A stretch of 64,000 nucleotides of DNA, taken from Chaetomidium leptoderma. Its lineage: Eukaryota; Ascomycota; Sordariomycetes; Sordariales; Chaetomiaceae. The first letter of the stretch is position 1, and every line of letters starts with the position of its first letter. Shown here piece after piece: positions 46,679-58,097 of the stretch. The notes under the pieces were generated by a model. That model saw only the letters and a program-made list of their open reading frames with translations. It did no database searches and was not told the origin of the DNA. The stretch lies in NCBI GenBank assembly GCA_033296705.1, contig MU856919.1, forward strand, positions 50,361 through 114,360. The letters run 5' to 3'. The position numbers were made by a program, and so were the translations under genes.

Positions 46679-47835
46679 TTTGGTGGTTTGGGGGCTGGAA
46701 GCTTCTGTGATGTCCCGAGGAGGTTGATGAGGGGAGGTTGGAGATACTGCTTGAATAGTTGTGGAGACTTACCTTAGGTACTTGCCTGCTTGGACTGCAG
46801 CGGCGTTTGTTGACTGTTCTTGCCACGTCAATCACGAAACAAACAAACAAAACTCACACCAAACACCAAACACCAAACACCAAACACCGCAAACTACCTA
46901 GGTAGGTATTTTTGTCTTTGCACTTACTCGATCAGGTCCCAGGTGATGTCCCGGATGGAGCCGGGCCACCATCCCGATCGACCTTGACCCGCCGAAACCC
47001 GCGTCCGCTCCAGACGAGATGTCGGGCCCGAACAACGGGGCCGAGGACATGTCACTGATGACCCAAAATGACTTGCTGCCAGCATCAACCGACGCGCTCC
47101 ACACGGGGTAGGGTTGGCAATATCCGGGTCGCCCCGATTCCGCAGGTCTGGATTCTGGAAGACTCCGGTACGCCCCGCCCTATTTATAGGCCAAGTGAGG
47201 GACACGGGATGCAATTCATCACCACCCGCACCCCCGCCACTCCGGGGAGGGGAGAGAGATGTGATCTTGGCCCGGCCTATGCCGTGAGGCAAGCAACTCA
47301 GAGTCTCAGACACACAAACCGAACCATAATGACAGCGGGTATACGTGGACGATCAGGAATCACAAGCGTTCAAGTTGCTGTTCTGGTTCTCGTTGCTCTC
47401 AACGCCCGGCTCTGAGATACGCGGGGTATGTGCAGTCTTGTCTGAAGTCCAGAATAAACAGCGACGCGGGCTGGCCGGGTTATATAGACTGCCGTGGCCC
47501 CTGCCGTGTCGCTTGCCCCTTTTACCGCTCCGGGTATTATCTCCGTACTACGACACACCTGCATGCAATCCAGACCGGCGTACTTCCCCCACTGACGTCC
47601 GATATCATAGCCGATGGTCCCAGAAACTATCGTGGAGAGGAACCATAGTGCCCGTCATGGCTCGATCTGGTGGTACGGACATGCCAGTTAATATAGGGAA
47701 AAGACAGACACTCTCTCCTTCGCCCGGTCGTCGGGTTGGGAGATGACAGGGCACTTGGGTACATAATGAACCAGGGCCTGCCCGGAACCTCGTCCTGGAG
47801 GCCCTACCACGTTGCGTACCCCTTAGCGAATCGCC
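46679..47835. promoter_or_regulatory. Divergent promoter region with ACCAAAC repeats
   Basis: About 1.16 kb between the ureidoglycolate lyase (-) and secreted-protein (+) start codons. It has a short ACCAAAC tandem array at 46857-46887 followed by ACTACCTAGGTAGGTA (46893-46908), a palindrome-like motif also seen in related form near 23340. No gene recognised. Confidence 0.5.
46857..46887. repeat. Short ACCAAAC tandem repeat
   Basis: Four units of the 7-mer ACCAAAC plus a partial, about 180 bases upstream of the ureidoglycolate lyase start codon (the gene reads leftwards). Confidence 0.85.
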
Positions 47836-49378
47836 ATGGACACGTCCGGTCTCAGATACCTGTGGGTGCTGCTTGCACTCCTGGCCCTGCGTGCCAGCGC
47901 CGAGTGCACGAGTTACGGTGTCGATTACTCCAACGGCGGCACCTACTACATCGACGGAGCTTCGAACCAGTACTTTAGTTTCGTTACCGTCTTCCAGGGT
48001 AAGCTAAACTAATGACCCCCCTTAAACAAGTTTGGGGAATGGGTGGCATGGTGTTGACGTCTGTGCAGGATGCTCTCAGGAGACCATCAACCCTGTTCTG
48101 GTTGGGCCAAACGACAACGCGTATGCATGCTCTGCCATCAAGACCAACCCTGCTGGGGTGCAAGTGACGTCGACATGGTAAGGATTTCCCTAGGGAACAG
48201 ATCTAGCCCGGGACCTTGTTGCTCACTCCTGCATCTAGCGGCATCCCCTTCTCCGCCATGGTATCTGGACGCTGGAAGATCATCATAGCCGGCGACCAGA
48301 TATCCTCCCAGCGGGCTGTCACGCTTACTGTCGGTCTACCGCAGACCACATGGGTTACGGTGCGTACCATCACGCCCCCTCCCTTTCCCCTTCTCAGTAT
48401 TTTGCCCGCCGGCTGACCCCAGAAGGCCACACCAACGGTTGTAGTCGGGTACACGACCACGCCGAGGGCTCAGAGTATTTGAACTGCGTGCCCAGTGGCC
48501 TCTGTGCCTGTCATGGCTAACAACTTCACAGCCGTCTTGACTACCCTCGTGCTGACCGAGACACTCATCATCGTCCCCAAAACAGTCACCACCCGCTGTA
48601 ACGGCGCAACGCGGACAGTTACAAACTACGTGCAGGGCCCGACTGCAATTGTCACGTCGACAGCTATTAGGACAGCAACCGATGGCCAGGTCACGAGCTA
48701 CTGGACAACCACCGTGTCAGTGACGGCAAGCTGCCACTACCCATCAAGTTAGTCCTTCCCCCACGCCAGTTCCCGGCCGATGCTGACCCCATTGTCGCAG
48801 AGAACCTAAACGTAGCGGCCCCCGCTGCTGCCACGGCCGGCGTCGCCGCCGTAGCTGCGGTAACCTCGACGTACACGCAGACCACGTACACGGTTACTAG
48901 CACGGTTGTGACTACAGTTCCTGCGCGGACAACCACGGAACTCGGTAAGCATTCTCGACAACTCCAAGTTGCATATCCGCCGACTAACGAGGACCAGTCG
49001 TGAAAGCAACCACAGCCACCGTGTAAGGACTGATAGTTTTAGCTCTTCCCCCTCCCCCCTTCCGCTCTCCACCCCTCAAGCAAGACTAACATCTGGCAAC
49101 TAGGACTCCAACTCCTTTAACCGTCTGTGCTGCTGGCAACCCCGGCGTGACAATCACGATTGACAAGGGAAACCCCACGCCAGTGACACTGACAGACATA
49201 GTTTACCTCACCAGCCATTTGACCGGTACTGTGTGGGTCGGGTACGTTGTTCGCTCCACGATTATACCCGCCGGTCTTTTAGTACCAACTGACCACTCTC
49301 AGTCAAACGCAGTTCACCACCTCCACGAACTCGGCGAGCGCTACGGCATGCTGGCGGGCCGGTGGCTGGATTAGCTAA
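47836..49378 (+). CDS. Secreted Thr-rich protein, unknown function
   Basis: Nine exons reconstructed from splice signals: 47836-47998, 48069-48177, 48239-48359, 48423-48474, 48532-48747, 48801-48944, 48998-49022, 49104-49241 and 49303-49378, about 347 residues. A clear signal peptide (MDTSGLRYLWVLLALLALRASA) precedes ECTSYGVDYSNGGTYYIDG. The N-terminal part includes CSQETINPVLVGPNDN and GRWKIIIAGDQ. The rest is Thr/Val-rich (TETLIIVPKTVTTRC; STYTQTTYTVTSTVVTTVP), resembling the O-glycosylated stalks of secreted or wall proteins. There is no obvious C-terminal GPI signal. No enzyme domain was recognised. Frame is kept over all eight introns, which supports the model, though the donors at 48475 (GTATTT) and 48748 (GTTAGT) are weaker and exon 7 is only 25 bases. 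Confidence 0.72.
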
Positions 49379-49607
49379 GTTCACGGTCGAGATGCTCGTG
49401 GGGGGGGTATGCTGGGATGCGGGAAAGTTCGGTGGAAATGGGGGAAAGTTCACCCATGGGCTTCATATCAAATCAGACCCCCTTCTTGCTGTGACAATCG
49501 ACCGAGTGCCCCGTGTTCAACGTTGTGTTGTATATGCGAACGCCATAGGGTCAGCAACACCACACGTTCCGGTGTTGGCCCGGCGACTAGAATGATCCAC
49601 ATGGCCG

Positions 49608-51752
49608 TCACCGGGGGTCGCAAACCTCCTCTCCCTCCTCGTCACCTTCTAACCAGATATCGTGCCCATCAGCTTCACGCACAAACAAGCTCGCAAGAAC
49701 GTTGCAAGCTGCAACTCCGCCGAGGCCCCAAAACACGGCGCCAACCACGCCCCTAGCCAGCCCCATCCCATACAGGAAACCGCACAAGACGGGCCCGACC
49801 GACCTCGCAAAGCTGCTCACGCTCTGCCCTACCCCATGCACGGTTCCCAGAACGCTCGGGTGGGGCGTACAATTATTCACCAGGATCGTCTGTGCCGGGA
49901 GCGCAAAAGTGCGGCCAACCACCTGGAAGAAAAGCACGCCGGCGATGGCGGCCCAGACCACAATGCCGTCCTTTGGGAGCGGCGGCGGGCTGGTCGATGG
50001 GACGAGGCTCAAATAGGGCACCAAGAAATAGGTGAGAGGGAAGAACAGCAGGAAGAGACGCCAACTGCGAACGGTGCCGAGGCGAGCCGAAAGCCAGGGG
50101 TAGACGCCGAGCTGTAGTCCGATGCCAATCACGCCGAGGATTGCCATTGCCATGCCCACCTCCGGAGGACGGAGGCCAAGCCCTCCAGTAAAGATGAAGG
50201 GCAAGCGACGCCCAAGGGCGTCGGGCGACTCGGGGCCCTTGGTCGGGTCATAGACGGGGGTGGAGAGGAATATAAACCAGAGGGAGTTGAAGGTGCCGAG
50301 GTGGAAAGCCAAGAGAAAACTCGCTGCCAGGGTCGAGATGACGTTGGGCGTGAAGATGCGCCGGAAGGGGAGTCTCTGCGTGTACCGACGTCGTGGGTGT
50401 TTCAATGTCGGAGAGGCGTCGGGAAGCGAGGACTGCCGTGAGGGTGTGGTCACTGTCGGATGCCCCTCGTCGAAGTCAACACCTGCATCCTGGCTTCCCA
50501 GGAGCACGTAAGCTGCTCTCGGGTGGCCACCTGGAAGCCAGGCACGCAACTTCCGCCCCAGCTCCAACCCCCTATCGTGCTTCTCCAGTCGCGCGTCCAG
50601 AGTCTAGGTCCCGGTCAGCAAGGTGTTTGACAACAAACTAGCCACAGGTGTTGTTTTGGTAGTACTCGCCTCCTCCAGGCATAGCCATACACCAAGCAAC
50701 GCAAAGAAGAGAAAGAGGGCGGAAACGAGATTCGGGGCGGCATAGGGGAAACGCTTGAAAAAGGTGATATTGCCGAAGAGCTCGGGATGGCTCCCTGCCG
50801 GGTCCGATAGTATGCCCCCCAGGATCGGGCCGATAATGACGCCAACGTTGAAGGTCATGGGCAGCAGCAAAAATGCTCTGGATTGATACCTATGGTTTAT
50901 ACAGGTGTGAGCATGGGCCAGACACAGGAGGCGAGGGGCGCCACGTACCTCCTCTCCTGAACAATCTCGCTGATCCTATGAGGAGGGATGGGCTTGGTCA
51001 ACAAACCGAGTCACCAAAAGCGAGATGGCGAGGGGAGTTGGCTTTACATGGTCCTCAGCACGCCCACATTACCGTTCGTGATGCCTCCAATGGACCTGAA
51101 AAGCAGGGCCTGCCAAAACGAGGTCGCAAAGGCAAAGCCAACACACGACAGCACTAGAGGTAAGGGGGATGAGTTGGTTGGCTCGGGGTTTTAAAGGTGG
51201 TGCCTGCCCCCAAGACTCACGTGTGCCAACGAGGCCGATCATTAGGACGGTTTTGCGGCCAACCCGGCTGGAGTCAGCGATCTGCCCCCACACCATGGCG
51301 GTCAGGAATTGAGCAGCCGTGAAGCTTGCACTGCGAGGTCCCTTTTGTTAGAACCCGGGCCCCTGAGCGTGATCACAGGGGACAGAGGGGAACGAATACT
51401 GCATGACGCCAGCCTGGCTCGAAATGACCGAGTCGGGCAGGGTTGAGTCGAACCACTTGAGTTGGTAGAACATGTAGGACTGGATCGAAGTCTGGACGAG
51501 TGGCTCGCTCAGTCTTGCCAGGGCAACTACGACGAGCTGATCTTTGCGAGGAAGATCCCCCCATGAGACCGTCTTTGCGCCCGCCTCACGCTTGCTAGCG
51601 TTACCCACCAGGCCTTCATCGCGCAGAGAAGCGCAACCTGAGTCCCGTTCCGGGCCGTGCGATGGCAGCAACCGCCCCAGGTCAACGTCCTCGTCTTTTG
51701 TATCTCCATCGTCCGGCGTCCCGGCTCCGGCGTCCGTGTCATAATCTCCCAT
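49608..51752 (-). CDS. MFS transporter
   Basis: Six exons: 51752-51400, 51330-51221, 51153-51048, 50975-50949, 50889-50670 and 50603-49608, about 603 residues. After an acidic N-terminus come the family landmarks DQLVVVALARLSEPLVQTSI, MVWGQIADSSRVGRK (loop 2-3 MFS signature), RSIGGITNGNVGVLRTM and GVIIGPILGG, then a long cytosolic loop and a C-terminal six-helix half ending VREADGHDIWLEG. It resembles fungal MFS proteins of the yeast YCR023C type, whose substrate is unknown. Exon 4 is 27 bases. The fifth intron (50669-50604) fits only a GC-AG donor if the family-like CLEE-TLDARLEKH join is used. An assembly gap 170 bases upstream makes the true N-terminus uncertain. Confidence 0.83.
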
Positions 51753-54700
51753 GGCGAGCGAGGGGACAAGAAGAAATAATCAAGACGACGAAGAGAAAAC
51801 GCAAACCGTAGGGAAACGGGGGATCTTCAAGGGTCTGCTTGGGCTTCCTGGAAAAAAGCCCTTTGCCTTTTCCTTTCCCCTTCTTTTGGTGGGTTTTTTT
51901 TTTTTTTTTTTTTTTTTTTTTCNNNNNNNNNNGCGGGGGGGGGGTGTCAAGCATACTGTCACCAGTGGCCGGTCCCGATTCCTCGACGGGAGCTGGCAGC
52001 GCTGTAGCGGAGAGGGAGGACATGGTGGAATGGGAGCGATCGGTGACGTGAGAGTCGCCCCACACTCGTTTGTTTGAGTGGCCAATAGCATCACATCAAG
52101 TGCCGCGACGACGACGCCTGCCTGGAAGCGACGACTGCAGAACATCACGTCAATCAACCAACCGCCCGCAGCTGCTGTTCGCAGGGATTTCGGGAGCAAA
52201 AAAGAACCGCAGATTTTCGATACCTTCCACACTCTAATCTGTCAACAGGTATTCCGTATCCTTACCACCAACGGTCAAGTCCGCTTCAACTTCCGAGCTC
52301 GGCACCCTCCTGCTAAGCCATACTATCGACATGTCCCTACGTCCGAAGCCGCAATCCTGGATTCGTCACCTCATCCGCCTTTCCCCGGCGAGCGATCATG
52401 CGGGGTCGCGGTAGCTGGGTGGATATTCCGGAGAGGATCCGGGGCAGGCTGTTAATGATGGAGGGCGTCTCCTAGGCCCGGTGGAGAGAGCTCCTATCTG
52501 TTTCTTGTTAGTCTCACGGACCGCCGTGCGAGCTGAGAGCCTGTCACAAGTCGCCCAAGGGTGACCGACTTCCCTGCCACAATGCAAGCGCTCAGGGCAC
52601 CGATGGGCCCGAGAGAGCGACGACGTTTCCCGGAGACTACTCCGTAGCTCCCGCAATCCAACATCCATCGCCTACTGCGCCACTCGCGGTCTGCCCTTGG
52701 GGTCACTTCGCTGTCTCGATAGCCCCCCCTCACCCCACTGAGCCCAGATCCTCTGTATATCAGGCTTGGCATGGAGCTCAGAACTTGCCAGCCCTCCCCG
52801 CCGCCTCTCCTGCGAGATTCGCGGCTGTCCCGGGATCCAGGACTGGGGATCCATGATCAACTTGGCCGCGCACCTCCGAAGGAAGCCCGATTCGCAGTTG
52901 GTGCGGCTTTTGCGATCCTCCTCGGTTTCTTTCTCTCGGATCTGTACTCTCTGACCGCATCAAACCAAAAATGGTTCTAATCAGTACTGCAGCTCTTAAC
53001 TGAAGGAGCTCTTCGCCCATTCCTTTACACCGGCAACAGGGAAACCCTCCCGCCCTAGTACCATGGGGTAACACGGCTGCCAGGGTTAGACTTTTCGGGA
53101 GCTCTGTGGCTAGTTCTGCGTGGTCTTGGCTTGAGTGTGGTCCTCGAGGCGTCTCCGCCATGCCAGTCATTGCCCAGATGCAGCGCCACCAATCAGATCT
53201 CTTGAAACGCTGGTTGTTGCGGCCATGGCTGGGAGGAAGATGCGAGTAGCAAGGATGATCGCTTCTGTGCGGCACTTGAAGGGCCACGGCAACCAAGGTG
53301 TGTGGCCTGAGATGCCGGACGGTTCGCCTCAACTCTCTCTCCGCAAACCAGCGAGCCAAAGCGCGAGGGGCGAAAGCGCACAGTACTGCAGCCACCAGTT
53401 ATACGGATCCTCCTCGAAGCTCGCGTTGCGGACCATACTTTTCCCTCAGGAGGCCACGGTGTGCTCCTCACAACCATACGATTGCGCCGCAGATGGCATC
53501 CACCGTCTACATGGAACAAACCTCTCAAGTTGTTACGGCGGCCGCTTGCAAATGGGAGAGGAACCGCGCTGAACTTTCCTTGGGCTTGGCGTCGGCGACG
53601 CAACGTCTGTGATCTATCTATCCCACGAGCGACAGGACCCTGTCGACCGCCTCATCCGAGCTCTTACCCCCACCCATTCGAAGGCAGAGTGTCGTGCGGT
53701 CCGACTGTAGTTACAGCCAAACACCGATCTGCAGGCTTCTGGGAAAGCTCCGTCTATTACAACGGAGCAAAACCACCGTCCGAGAAAGTGGAAGCCTGGT
53801 CTGTCTCACATCATGCTTCAATAAACGGTAGCATGGCATGTTGTTCACAGTGTTTAAAGACATCCCCCCCACACACCCCCTTATCGACGATTGGCCGCCA
53901 AGTGGCAACCGCCGCCATCGTAGTGCCAAGAATGGCATCTAGCCAACAGCTCTGTGGTGCCCTTCCATGGCCCCTTGATGTTATTCTTGACGACCTTGGC
54001 TATGGATTCCACAGCCGACCGTGCGAGGACCGGGCAATAGCCACTGTCATCACGGTAGGCTCGGAGCTCCCACAGATGGTGCAAACCGTATGCCCGACGA
54101 GAGGTTGCAGCGCTACCCTAACCGAAAAAGGCTTGATGAGACGTTGGGGCTGCTCTAACGGGCGGGATCTGCCGCCGTTAAGGTAGTAACAGGCATCCCG
54201 CGTATGTACATAACGGTAGCGAGCGGGTATGGGTCGGCGATCGCCCTAACCCTCCCTCGACCCCGTCAAGGATGGCATCCTCCAGTAGACGAGGCGTCTG
54301 GGCTTTCGAGAAGTGGGCAATGACTTGGGCCGGGGTGTGCTGCCCAGTGGTCTTTCTCTCGACACCCTCGCATCCGGAAACTTACGGTTGGCGTGAGGAC
54401 CATGCAACAACACCCCCACAATGAATGAACTAGACGATATTGAACAGCGCTCCACGGCGGGCTTGGTCAACAACCTTGGTGCAGCTTCGACGTTGGAATG
54501 ATATGATCTACCCCCTGGTTATATGATCTGCTACCAGGCTGTAGCAGCGGGAGCTAGTTACGTTCCCACATTGTTGGCATGGGGTGGGGTTTTGGCATCC
54601 CGGGTAAATCTGACACAGTAGCCAGGCTTCCCGTCGACATTGCTGTTCCATCTAGTCCCCCCTATTGCGAGAACCCCCCGCCCATGTATGTACACCAAAC

Positions 54701-54999
54701 GCCGTCTATCCTTCCACAGTTCAACCCTTAACGCCATAATCCAAAACTGACCCGATCGCCTTTTGTCTCGGAGAACGCACCAACGCCATCTAACGATAAC
54801 CCAGAGCCTACCCCCCCTACTTCAGTCTCGACGCCAAGGCCAGTCATGTCGCTCACGGGCCTCGAGATACCCCTGAGCGAGAGCCTGCCGACGCCATTCA
54901 CCCTCGTCTGATGCCCTTCTCGACCCGCACCCGGCGTTCCGAACCGCTGGGCGCCCCCGCTCCTGCTGCTCCGCCCACGGTTGTTTCGCAACCCCGGCG
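51753..54999. other. Gene-poor region with assembly gap
   Basis: About 3.2 kb between the MFS gene and the bZIP-like gene. On the minus strand just right of the gap is a peptide-like frame (MSSLSATALPAPVEE..., ATG near 52024) that could be an upstream coding piece of the MFS gene, but the gap prevents a decision. From 52.1 to 55.0 kb, frames of up to 240 codons occur on both strands without any recognisable domain. Confidence 0.45.
51894..51932. other. Poly-T tract and assembly gap
   Basis: 28 T residues (51894-51921), one C, then ten N (51923-51932), then a G-rich run. The N run is a scaffold gap of unknown true size, likely caused by the homopolymer. Confidence 0.99.
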
Positions 55000-55970
55000 T
55001 CAGAGTGCCGTGGCTTGTGAGTAATACGTGCCTCCTGGGTAAACTGGCCAGGGCGGTTCTTGCATGTATGTCGACGAGGATTGTTGTTGCACGTCGTGGT
55101 TCGGGAAGCCGTTAGTAGCCGGGGGATCTGATGAAGAGCGTCGTCTCCTGTCAGCGAAAGGAAACACGCGGCCGAGGTGGGCTCTGCATGCGGGTCCTGC
55201 GCGCATACCTGCGTCGAGCTCTTGATAGTCCACCTTGGCCGAGTCAAGACTGGGAGCCGATGTACTGCTCGCCATGACGGCCCCCCCGTCCATCATCGGC
55301 ACGCTCGTGTGCACGTAGGCCGGCGTAAAATCCTCGCTGGGTCCGGACGCACCCGGGCTCGACTCCACCGAGTCCACTGTGACCGTGGATGGGACAGGCA
55401 CCACGCTGCTCGGCCACTGGTCATAAGGGTTCGCGGATGCGAGGTACGGAGACCCAAAGGTCTGCGGCAAGTTGTATTCGCTCGCGTGTCCGCCGCCGGG
55501 GGGCAGCCCATCCATTTCGAAACCTGTGCCAGCCCGAGTCAGTGGGAGGAGACGCGGGTCGGAATCCGCAAGTGAGAAAGCGCCCGATGACATACTTGAC
55601 GCGGGATAAGGCCGCCCTGTGTGTAGGAAAAGGGTCTTCTTTAGCATATGCACCTCGTCTTCCAGCTCCCTGTTCCGCCTCATCAGTCGTTTCACCATTT
55701 CGATTCGGTCCAGCTTCCTGAGCACTTCCACCTCGTGCTGCAGCTTCTCGATCAGCTCCCGGTTGCGGCGCCGAATGTTTTGCTGTGCTATCCGGTCGTT
55801 CTCTCGTTTCTTATTGCGCTGCTCCTCCGAGAGGTTGCTGACACGCCTAGCGCCTGCATCACCAGGGTCAACAACGGTCGAGTCATGAGAAAACAGGATA
55901 CCGCCGACTCACCTTTCCCTTTTCCCTTGGATGATCTGGGCGGCTCCTTATGAGCAGGCTGTGGTGACAT
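55000..55970 (-). CDS. bZIP-like transcription factor
   Basis: Exons 55970-55913 and 55853-55000 give 303 residues if read through. The splice makes GKGKGARRVSNLSEEQRNKK, leading into RENDRIAQQNIRRRNRELIE, a basic region with the Asn/Arg pattern of fungal bZIP-like proteins, then a leucine/hydrophobic heptad region (about residues 50-95). The rest is Ser/Pro/Gln-rich and probably an activation region, ending PPWPVYPGGTYYSQATAL. Inside exon 2, 55595-55524 reads as a textbook 72-base intron (GTATGT, CTGAC branch, CACAG); its length is a multiple of three, so splicing would give 279 residues instead. An in-frame ATG at 56123 could add 51 residues. DNA targets are unknown. Confidence 0.78.
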
Positions 55971-58097
55971 GTTCGATCCCTCCGTTGCTGTTTTATCGAA
56001 GGGAGGGCAAGCTTTCTGCTGGCGAATAACCTTGAGCACAGGTATGTCCCCGGATAACTGCGCGTGGAGAGGCAAGTCGGACTTGGAGAGTGTATCTGAG
56101 GGTTGCGGGCAGGCAATTACCAACCCACGTGTTAGGGAGGGGTCAGAGCTATATAGATGACGAGAGGAGGCTCGAGTATCGCCTTGAAGAGAGGCGCTTC
56201 ACAACTTTCAAGGGACCCAGCACGGCTTATACTAACCTCCCTGGCCTACCAAATAAAACCCTCAGCTCCCCCCCGCGTACCGGAAGGGCAGGGTAAGGAT
56301 TGCCCCAGAGGTGGAGCATGCAGAATCTTGAAGAAAGCAGGGCTGTGGCCAGTCGCCCCATCCACGCACCCTTTTTCCCCAGGGTTCACCCTCCCATCCG
56401 GAGCGGAAGCGCGCTAAGAAGACTGGGTGCAAGTGCCGGTGGTGATCGGGCACGGTTCCAACCATTGCGCGAGGCGGTCTTTTTTCCCGATGGCCCCCAA
56501 AAGCTTAGCATCCCCCCCTGGTCGGCCTCCTCTACGTTCTTCGGCCTCCTTCCCCAACATCCGCAGACTGATTTACGGCTGTTAACCCCGGAACTTGGCG
56601 GTGACGACATATATACGTGTTTGTACACACTGTGTGGCTCCGCCCTACAAAGTAAAGGAGCAGAAACCCCCAATGGTAGATCCGTATCGCCGACCAGATC
56701 GCCGCACGGTGGGCCCTGCGATGCCAATTTTTACTCGGCACCCAGGAGGGACGTCGGTGCCTCGAGGGTGCCTCCTCCTATCCACCATGTACGATATCAC
56801 CTACTGCGTTGGCAAATCCACTCTCCTAGGAGTCGTCTCGCATGCCTCCCACCTGACCAGATGCCAGTTAACAACATAGCCTGGTCACGAACTCATCTCT
56901 AACGAGTGGATTCGTGGGCCGCCCCTTGCCTTCTGCCGTAGCTCACCAGCTCTTGGCCAAGGTGCCGTGGTGGATGTGTGTTCTAGGACCCGTTTTTAGG
57001 ACTCACGGCGGCCCCCACACCGAAGTTTTGCCATGAAGCACGACGGAGGGCAGCAATGGGCAGGGTGAAACATCAACTCCATCCAGAGGCGAGAGCATCG
57101 CCTCCGCCACGGTTGCGGGGAGGATAGACAGGGTTCAGCCATGCCCCTCTAGGCTCTCGGCAATGTTCTCGCTCAAAGGGAGGCCCGCGTTCCAGCATTT
57201 GCCTGTGGCGCGCCGAAAGGCTGACGACATGTCGTCTGGTCTGGCGTGCACAGTGATGACCGGCGGGAGGAGACGGGTGAGAGCTGTCGGGGGCAGTCAC
57301 ACACTATGCTGATATCGGTGAAGACAATCATGATCTTTTGAGAACTGCATTCTGCCCCCTTAGCCGGCCGGAACATAGTTCTCTTGGGGGTTCGAAGGAC
57401 TGAAAGAGCGAGGGGTCAGTTTGCAGATGGCCCCCATACTACTTTACCGGCGGGGTATTCAATTCTGCCTCGCTTTCTACCGGAACGGCTCTCCGCGGTC
57501 GAGTCTTGCTTGTACTTGACTTTGTCGAAGATTAGCGAACCCGGTAGTCGTCCAAAAAGATACGCCGGCCCTTCACTGGCTTCCCGGGTGTCGAGCTTCT
57601 GCTGACATCACCCTTCGCGGACGGTCAACCCAACCCCATAGCCAGTAAGGCGGATCACCTAGGTGCAAGTGATAGCTGTCCTCGCCGTCCAAGCTCGGTC
57701 TGTACCATTGTCGCCAGCCCGAGTCACCAAACCAAAACCCGTCACGGGTAGCTGGCGCATAGTATATTTGGCGTGCTGGCACGATGGAATCAGCACCCGG
57801 ACCATCACCGCATCAGAGCTCGAGGCCAAGCGGTGTCGTTTAAGTGGACAGCAACAGGGTGGGAAGTACGGTATCGGGGGTCGGGATTGACTGTAGGCGG
57901 GGCAATAAACATACCGGTTGCTAGAAGTTCGGGGTGCTGGGGTATAACTGCGTCCGACAGGCGCCGAGACCTCCTAATTTTCTTGTCCCTCCCACGCACG
58001 GCGTCGGTCGGCCGCCAACTGGGTACACGCAGTGGCCACCGATGAAGAGCGACCACCAAATTTGGACGCCTGTCTTGGCCGTAGCAGGTCCGGACTT
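55971..58097. other. Intergenic, no gene recognised
   Basis: About 2.1 kb upstream of the bZIP-like gene and downstream of the pseudouridine synthase gene. Only short frames without domains; no RNA gene identified. Confidence 0.45.

Noticed and set aside
53461..54186. 241-codon frame in the 52-55 kb spacer
   Set aside because: Trp/Arg/Pro-rich and without any domain; overlapping frames of similar size exist on the other strand.
55199..55259. A 61-base intron (GTATGC...CTGACAG) near the end of the bZIP-like gene
   Set aside because: Its removal shifts the frame into a long unlikely tail, and the CTGAC is too close to the acceptor to be a branch site. The read-through frame ends in a plausible TF-like tail.
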